A stretch of DNA of 64,000 nucleotides from Tyto alba. Lineage: Eukaryota > Chordata > Aves > Strigiformes > Tytonidae. The stretch covers positions 6,076,001 through 6,140,000 of the forward strand of contig NW_024881329.1 of the NCBI RefSeq assembly GCF_018691265.1, in the 5' to 3' direction. A program made the translations under genes and the position numbers. Numbering within the stretch: the first letter of the stretch is position 1; the number at the start of each line of letters is the position of its first letter. Positions 52,701 to 61,700 of this stretch are shown in pieces. The notes below the pieces were generated by a model, which did not search any database, was not told the origin of the DNA, and saw only the letters and a program-made list of their open reading frames with translations.

Positions 52701-55700
52701 TTTTTTACTGATTTAAAAACTGTGTTATGTGAGAAGATAATCTTCTCACCAGAAATTGATCATGAAACCAGTGATTTATGGAATGAGAGATGTGGTATAT
52801 TATAAACACGTCAAGATAGATTAATTACTTTTAATTCCATTATAGTACTTTTATATCAGTCTGCCTTTAATTCACTCTGTACTGTGGAAGAGACTATCCT
52901 TTGTAGAATGAAATAGTTGCAAAAAAGTTGTATATTTAGTCATTAATTAATGCTGCTATTCTTGCAACCACGCATATAAAGGAACTATTCAAGTCCTCTG
53001 GCTTCAAGAAAGCCATTAAAGCTGGACTGTTAAAACTATTAGATTTTGCAGGAAAAGGACCACTGTAACCATAGACAAGTGGGATTATACTGTTTTGTAC
53101 AGAATTTTAAGCTACTGTAAGAGTTATTAAATAGCCTAATAAAACTAGTAATCCTTTCTGATAACATTTTCTAAAAATGAAAGCCATATTTGAAAAGACT
53201 TTTATCCAAAATTTTATTAATCTTTGTTAATAAAAGTGCATATTTAACAAAACTTTTAATTGTTGAAACATAATCAGGTTTTAGCTTGCAACAAATTTCT
53301 CAGATCTTTAAAACTTGTTCCTCAGGTGACAGGCCGTGACACGTTAAAAGAGCGAAGTACAAAACCTGTCAAGATTGCAGAAAGTGATACTGATGTAAGT
53401 ATACAATACCACTTCAGAACCTTTGGCTATTTACGTTGTACTGTTACGTGTTCACATTACTATGTTCTTTAGGGTAAAGTATTGATAGTGGGGACTTTTC
53501 TGCTTAGTCTTTTAAATCTAACATTATATATTTATATGTTTTCATTTTCAGGTCAAGCTAAGCATTTTCTGTGAGCAGGACAGAATACTGCAGGACTTGG
53601 AGGACAAAATAAGAGCCCTTAAGGAAAATAAAGCAAGTAGATTAAAAAGAGTTTTATAAAATAAAAAACAACTTTCATCTAATCATAAAATATGGAATTA
53701 CAAACAAAAAATTGAAATACAGGATGCTGCTTGCGTTGTAGTAATTTTTTTTTGGACATGTGTATAAACTTAAATAAGAAAAAGGATTGGTTTTTATGTT
53801 AGTATTGAGTACCCACTTTTAGAAAACATGTTTTTGAAAATTAATGTTTCAAACCCATATGCATTTAGTTTTCTGGCATTGATTACAAATTGGAATACAT
53901 ACCCTTTACTGTGTGATTTTGCTTTATGTCTTAATGCGTAAGACTGAATCATGTTTCATTTGCACTTCTTCCCACCTGCACACATACTGTTTGCATAAAT
54001 AGCAGTGTGCTACCATATTGAGCTCTCACTGTAACTTGTGTGCTGGTTTGTTGTTTTGTTTGTTTTTTGTTTTTGTTTTGTTTTGTTTTGATTTTTTTAA
54101 GAAAAGAAAAGGAAAAGGAGAGAAGGGAGAGATTCAAATTCGTAGTAATTTCAGAAACCTATGCTGATTTTAATATAGTACTGTGAACTTAGTTCTGAGG
54201 GTTAAAACTGAAATGCTGGAATATTTTCTGTGACAGATCTGCCATTGAACCTCCTTCCTTTCCTCTGTGCCCATTCAAGTCAGAGTTCAAATAGTGAACA
54301 ATAACAGAATGGTTTGCCTTCCTTGTCTTTCCTTCCTGTATGTATGTTTATCTGATTCACTGCCTATGAGCTATAGCTGTCGATAAATTGAGGTGGTTCA
54401 GAAAAAAATATATTCTAAAATGAAAGTACTGTCCAGGTGGATCCTTCAGAAGAGCTATTGTGCAAAAATGATTCAGTGTTATTTACTCCTGACTGAATGA
54501 ATCAGGCCTACTTCATTATTTTAGACAATATTTTAATCCCTCACATGGCTAATTCAACTATAGCAGTGAATGAGAGCCTATCCTTAAATAAACAGCTAAT
54601 GCTGTGCTGTGGCAGGGCTGTCACAGTTCTGTACTACTAAAGGGAATTTTCCTGAAATTGTAAATTAAAGTCTTTTACGGACTGTAAATAGAAGAATTCC
54701 CCTCTCTGTGCTTTGTTTTCAACATTTGGCTATTTAATGGAAAGATTCAGTGGAAAATATCAGATAATTTTGGTTATAATAGTTAATTAAGGCTCTTGTA
54801 CTTTTCCATTTACATCTTAGTCTCCACAACAGGAGGCCAGTCCTAGCCTCTAGTGGCTTATAGGAAAGACTGGGAGTGTGGAAAACGACTTATATATTTC
54901 CGCAGGTAGATCTGTAAAATTCCATGTAAATGTTGTAAGCTTACTGCCATCTTCTTCTTTGTTAGGATCAGCTGGAATCTGTTTTGGAGGTTTTACACAG
55001 GCAGATGGAACAGTACAAAGACCAACCACAACACGCAGAGAAAATTTCTTACCAGCAGAGACTTTTGCAAGAGGATCTCATACATATTCGGGCTGAAATT
55101 TCCAAAGTTTCAACGGTCTGTGGTATTGATTGTTTCACAAAAACCGTAATCAAAATACCAGCTAGAGTAAAACTGTTTTGTTCTTTGGATACGGGAGTTA
55201 AGTCGTCTTCTGAACTGATTAGGTTAACGTACAGGATATTAAACCAGGACAAAAAAATTTAAACCACCTCAACAGCTTTCCTTTTCAGTGCCTCCTCCCC
55301 ACCCTCTACAAAAAAGCTCAAAAAACTCTCTTATACCTTTTTCTATTTATGTATGGGGCTTAAATTGCAAATCTTTCAGCTAGTCCTTTGAAAATATAAA
55401 TGTGATTCCATTATATTTTTCCAGGAGCAAAAGGAATTGAGAAAGTCTGTTGATATTTCAGTCAACATTTACTGTTGATATTATGACTTGATGACATTCA
55501 AATGCAATTTAATGTTGCATTTTTATTAAAAAAATATTTCTAAGAATTGGCCACGAAAGGGAGTATATTAAACCTGGGTGTTGTGTACTCACTATATTAT
55601 TCCTACCTCTTAATGAATATGGGACTAGCTCTTCATAAAATTGTTTCTAGAATTGCATGAACACCTTTCCTATAGTAAGATTTGATCATTAAAATGCCAG

Positions 55701-58700
55701 TATTATTTAAATGTATATATGTGGTGTCTTGTGCCTGTAGAAAATACATGGCTTTCACAGACAGCATATAAAATTTAATCAGGGGTATAAATAGCAAGGA
55801 CTTGTAGGAATGTCTGTACTGGCCCAGTGCAAGGCTCCTTCTAGCCCAGGGTTCTGGCTGCAGCAGTGGGCAGATGCTTAGGGAAGAGTAAGGATAGGAG
55901 ACGTGGGTAGTATTCCCTGTCATAACCAATCCAGCTTCTATTTTCTGCTCAGAGAATTCCTGAGACTGGTGGGTTTTGTCTATTTAGTAATCCTCCCTAG
56001 ATCTCATTTCCAAGAACCTGAACTGTCTCCTATTAAATTCTTTGAATCTTTTGCATCCAAAACTATAATTTGTCAAGGTATTGCACAGATCTTTTCCCCA
56101 CTATGTAGACAGCCACTTTCTATTTGTTTTTGAGCCTGACTTGTACGTGTTTCACGTGATAGACCCTTACTCTCATCTGCGCTCTCCATGCCACTCATGG
56201 TTTCATAGACCACCATTATTTCTTTTCCTCAACTCCCAAGTGACCTCTTTTCCAGACTTCAGAGAGAAAGACTATTCCATCATTCCTTACATAAAAATGC
56301 TCCTGACGCTTGATTTTTCTCAGTTGTGAGTCAGAATGCAGACTACGGTGCCATGGATGCTAGAAATAATCTAAGTAAAGTAAGGGTGACTGGACAGCCT
56401 TATTTTCTGGGTGTCTGCTTGTTTGTTCATTTCTAATGACATTACAACACAGTCTGTAAACGTTTAAACGATAACCTGCTCTGTGTTTCAAAACACAAGT
56501 TCTGGTTCAGGTGACTGGATTTTAATTGTAAACTTGTTTTAAATAGAGGAGTAAAGTTAGAAGGAAATGGAACTGGAATAGACTTGATTCCTTCATAGCA
56601 TATTAGTCATAGTTCAGATTCTATTACGTGCCAGTTTTGTGCTTAACGAATGGTTTTGTGAGGAAGCCGACCAGAGTTTTTTAATTAGGAATTCCTGACT
56701 TGATCTTTCAAGCTATAAAGCATTTTGGAGGTGATCATAAACTCTAAGCAAAAATGCAGACTACAAAATGGATTTTTTTGCTGCTTTTTATAATAGAACA
56801 CCATCTTAAAAACACTTTGGTGCTCAATTAGGGAATAGATAGAATGATTTCGAAGTTTATCATAACATTGAATTAGAGTATTCCCTCTGTTAACAGGAAA
56901 TGGAAAATGCCTGGAATGAGTATCTGAAATTAGAAAAGGATGTGAGCCAGCTGAAAAAAGCCTTACAGGAACAGATGAATAGTTCATTGGTATCTCAGGT
57001 GAGTCCATTTCCAGACACAGGTTTACTTATGAGATGATGGTTTTGTCTGAAATTGAAATAATTATCTCGTAACAGAAATTCTCTGTAATTTTTTTGCTTT
57101 ATTCAGCTGTCATGTAGTTTAGTTTGCAAAGTTCAGGCATTGTAACAGCGTAGCTGTGCAGTAACTAGCTATCTTGCAGCATGTGTAATAGTTTCTCCTA
57201 AGTTGTCTATGCAAATTTGTCATTATTTTATTACATGCAGACATCTTGACATTGATAATGTATTTAATTCATAAGACTATGCAGGACTTCTTAGTCATCC
57301 ATTTATTTGATCTGACATTGTTTGCTTCTTTATCCATTTTTAAGAACATCAGTCACTACCTTGTTATTGTTATAACTTGTTCTTTTTTATGTTCTTCTCT
57401 TTATTCAAGATTTATCTCTGCACATTGTTTCGTGAAGTGGAATAAGTGTTTAACAGCCATCAGTAATCAGTTAGTCAGTTTTGAATCTTACAAAGAAGCT
57501 TTGTTTGAAGCTAAGTTACTCTGTTCGCTGAACTGGATGTGGCATACCCGATTATTTCTACATACCTGCTTACAACTGGTGATTTTATTCTTAGAGCGAG
57601 GAATAGAGTCCCGATTTTTTTTTTTCCTGTGTTTAAGCAGAACAGTTTTAATTAAAAGACAAAACACAAGGAACAGACCTAATGTATACATTTTGCTCAA
57701 GTCTTAGCCTACTTTTGTAAATGGAAAAGCCCATTTTTCCTGGACCAAAAGAGCTCACTAGTTAAATTTTTAAATTTATTCATTTGCAACAAATATCTGA
57801 TCAGATATGAATTGAAGTATGTTTATTTCCACTATTAATGAATAAATGTTTTGTATCAAAGCAAGAGTTGTAAAACTTTCTTAGATCTCATCAGTCTTCA
57901 AAGACCGTTTTGATTTACTTTTATTTTGAGGGGTGAGGGAGAATGATTCAGTTTCTAGGGCCAAATTATTATGTAATTGAGTTCAGCTGTAGAATACATC
58001 TCTCCAAAAAATCCCAGGGGTAAGTTAGAATAAAATCATCCCTGTATGAAGTTACTTTCTTTAACAAAGGGAAATTACAGGTTTAAGCAAAATATACTTT
58101 GTTAAAGTACTTTAATATTTTGTGCATTGAGCATGCTTAAAATACTGGATGTGTGGCATGCGATTCAGTAATATGTATAGAAGGAAATGAGGTTTGCACA
58201 GAAAAAATGTTAATTCAGTTTTATTACCATCTCATATACATGCATAATTATAAAGAAATGTACATGCATGCACACACAAGCATACACACACTATGTGTTT
58301 TGTGTGTGTATATTTACATATATACATGTGTATATATGTATGCATAGATACATGTTTGTCTTTCGCTAAGATTTTAAAAAATGTTTCTTAATACTTATTT
58401 TGGAGATACAAAGGGGAGCTGATTTTTTTAGAGTCTTTTTAGAATATTCCTAAAGCCATATTCCTTCAAAGAAGTCTCACTTGAAATATCCATAATACAG
58501 TTTTTATGATCTCTGCCCAAGGGTATGTAAACTCAGGATTGTTTATCTAGTATTTTCCAATAGCACTAAATTAATACATGCTGTATTTAAAACCAAATGC
58601 AGTCTTCATGGAGTATTATTAACAATTCAGTAAACTTTCAGGCTCAAGTTGCTGTAGGAAACAGCTAATGTTGTTTATATATAGCATTAATTAAGAGGTT

Positions 58701-61700
58701 AAAACCTAAATATTTCAAGCAGCTTGATCATAGTGAATCTTGCTTTTCAGAGTGTAGCTTCATTGCGTTTGCTTATGGGTTGGAGGGGTCTGGGCATGAT
58801 GAAATTAACTGAGATGGGGTATTTTGTCAGTGATAACATTTTAGTTGGTGTTTCTTCTTTGGTTTTATAAATCATTCTAAATTATGTTTCTGTGTGAAGG
58901 AAGTCAGAGAAATCGATTTATCTCTCCAAGTTACCTTTTCATGCTTGCCTATAAAGTATATTTATACCCTTTCGTAAACAGCAATCTTGGCTTTCATAAT
59001 TTAAAAATAAATTTATCTGTTTATCTTTTAGATCTAGTCCATTTTTGATCTAAAATATTCTCTTCACATTGATATTTAAGTAATGGGAAGAAATAATATT
59101 AAAAGATCTCCTGGCTTTTGTAGATTACTTATCGAACATTTTCTGAGTGGTTTTAGATGCAGGATTTTTTAACAGTTCTGAGGCTTGATTATGGTAAATC
59201 CATCATTTGGTTCCTTCTAGTATGATTAATCTCAGAAAAATGAAATGGAATGTGCAAATTTATAGTTTGTATCCTGACAATATTTCAAGATATGTCCCGT
59301 CTGTCGAGTGAGTTTGCTACCGGCAAATAACATTCTCCATCATTTAAATGTTTGTGTTCTTGGCACCCTGTTTGCTGATCTGTAACCTGGCTGAACATAT
59401 TTTCTGATCTAAGACAGAAAGTGGAAAGCAATTTATAAGCCTTCCTTAGCTCTATGAGGTGTAAAGGCTTTTACTAAAGTTTTTCTCTTTCAGGCTTATA
59501 GGATTAATTAGCAGTTATTTTGCAGCTCATGGCAAGTGATGGATTTCTAGAGTTCTTGAACAGTTTGAAAGCAGTTCTTAACTAAAGTGTTTCACAACCT
59601 TATGCTTTCTTTAATAATATTGTTTTTCTCTTGGTTTTACTAAGTTTATTCTTAATGCCAATTTCTAAAGGCAGAATTGCCGGGCTTTGATTAAGTAGAT
59701 GAGAATAGCTATTTATGATGATTGCATTGAACATCTGACTGAAGTGGTGGCTTCAGTAGCCAAGGCCTCTGGCTGCAAGATGTGGTCAAAGGCAGAGCCT
59801 GGGCTGTAGGCAGAGCTTCCCTTTCTTCCCTCCTGGAAGGCCTCGGTAAAGCACATGGGATGCAAGATGAGACCAAATCCTGGAACGGCAGCAATATATT
59901 GTTTCAACCTATAATGCATCATGTCCAGTAGGCCTAACAACCCAAATATAAGCAAAAATTACATTTGTCAGCCCTTCTGGGTTAGCTTTGGTTTTATATT
60001 TCATCCATGAAAAGCTGTTAGGAAGTTCACAGCAGTATTCAGGGAGACAATACTGATTTTTTGCTTTTTAAATATTGTACATTTACCCTGAATGTATTAA
60101 GATGAGTTTCACATGGCTGCCATAGCAGTCTGAAGCGTGTTAGTATTGGATTTAAGAACAACGTTTAAATGAAAAGGTTCTGTAAGTTCATTTTATGTAG
60201 AACATTAAACTAGGTTTTTGTAGCCTGAATAATATTGTAGAGAAAAACGTAGAGGTGTCTCTTTCCCCCAGTCTTCTCTAGGAAGTCTTCCAAGACTCAG
60301 AAAATGCTCTAATAAATTTTACAGGCAAGATATGTTGGTTTGTATTGGTGTTTTGTTTTGTTTTAATTTTAAAATAATTATTTAACTAATTTCTAGACCC
60401 CTAAGTTTTCATATAAGTTCTGAAACATGTTTGGTTTTAGTATCTAAAGAAGGATAAGCCCATAATAAATTAAAAATGAGACATAATTGGTACTTTTTTT
60501 TTTTTACTACAAACATCAGGAGAAAACACAAATACAAAAAGACTTGTGGAGAATTGAAGATGTTACAGCTGGCTTGAGTGCAAATAAAACAAACTACAAA
60601 ACCATAGTAGACTCTATCAAGAATCCAGGTAAGGAGAACATAATTAAAACATAAAAAACATAAAAATGCAGCTGAATCTTTGGGTCTGTGCAAATAGTCT
60701 GGAAGCTTGTTCTACTGCAGAAAATCCAGTTAATTCTGCTATTGGCTGCATCAGAAATCTCTGTTGACTGAACATATTAACTGGGCGTTTCTTTGGTTCA
60801 GGTGGCAAAAAGGTTTCTTGTTTATTTCACATACTGATGGCACTAAAATGTAACAAGACATAAAAAAATGGAATAATAGTAATAGGCTAAGTTCCTCAAG
60901 TTGCAGAAGGAGCTTCTGTCACACACCAGGCTCGTACCCTTGTAATATCTATTCTGCATACTGCCCAGGAGCTCCTCTCCGTGTTCTTCTCTGCTTCCCC
61001 CCCGGCCCCTCTTGGCTGCTGCCTGGCAGCCCTGGCTGCAGTTGCCTTACCCCTCCCTCTTCAGGCAAGTGTTTGGTGGGCAGAGCAACATCAGCTATGG
61101 AAAAGAGGAAGGGAAAGTGCGTGTGGTCTGCATTTCAATTGCTTTATTATGTTTCAAAGAAAAGACCTAAAGCACTGGGATAGTAAGAGACTGTGAACGC
61201 CTACTGTAAATTCACTTTATATTTAAAGTATCTTTGCTTACCTTTTGCATACAGAGATAAAATAGTTCTGAGATGGTGAGATCTTATTTTATGTAAGGTA
61301 TGGCTGTGAGTGCTTAGCCTTGTCTAGATCTATAGGCATCTTAAGGAATCTGTGGCACGGGGCCAGGTACAGCCTATGAACTGATTTTGTATGACTGTCA
61401 GGCTTTTCTTTCCCTTCCTCCTACTGCCCTCTCCAAGGAATTTTACTGGATGATATTGAAGTGTGTGTTTTTATTTTTGGCTTGAAAGACTTGCTTGATC
61501 CTCATCAAGAAAATGTTTTCCACCTCTGCTGCTATAACATAACAATCAAACATTCTTATGTCCAAAAACCCCCCTGTTCATTCATGTTCAAAGCAATATG
61601 CAGCGTATTAGGGCTGATTTATGAAGCCTAAGGATATTAATTGCTATTCCTATGAACATTATTGATAAAAAACAATACCTAACACATTTGCATATTTCTT

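Larger units (their letters stand above)
53633..54965. other. PLEKHA7: PLEKHA7 intron 14 in window (GC-AG, about 1.3 kb)
   Basis: GC-AG intron with acceptor CTTCTTTGTTAG. Carries a GTTT/T-rich low-complexity tract at about 54046-54098. Nothing else recognised. Confidence 0.85.

Noticed and set aside
57246..57707. 153-codon plus-strand ORF in intron 16
   Set aside because: Composition is Phe/Leu/Ser/Cys-rich as expected from T-rich intron sequence. It is not in phase with PLEKHA7 exons and no family is recognised.
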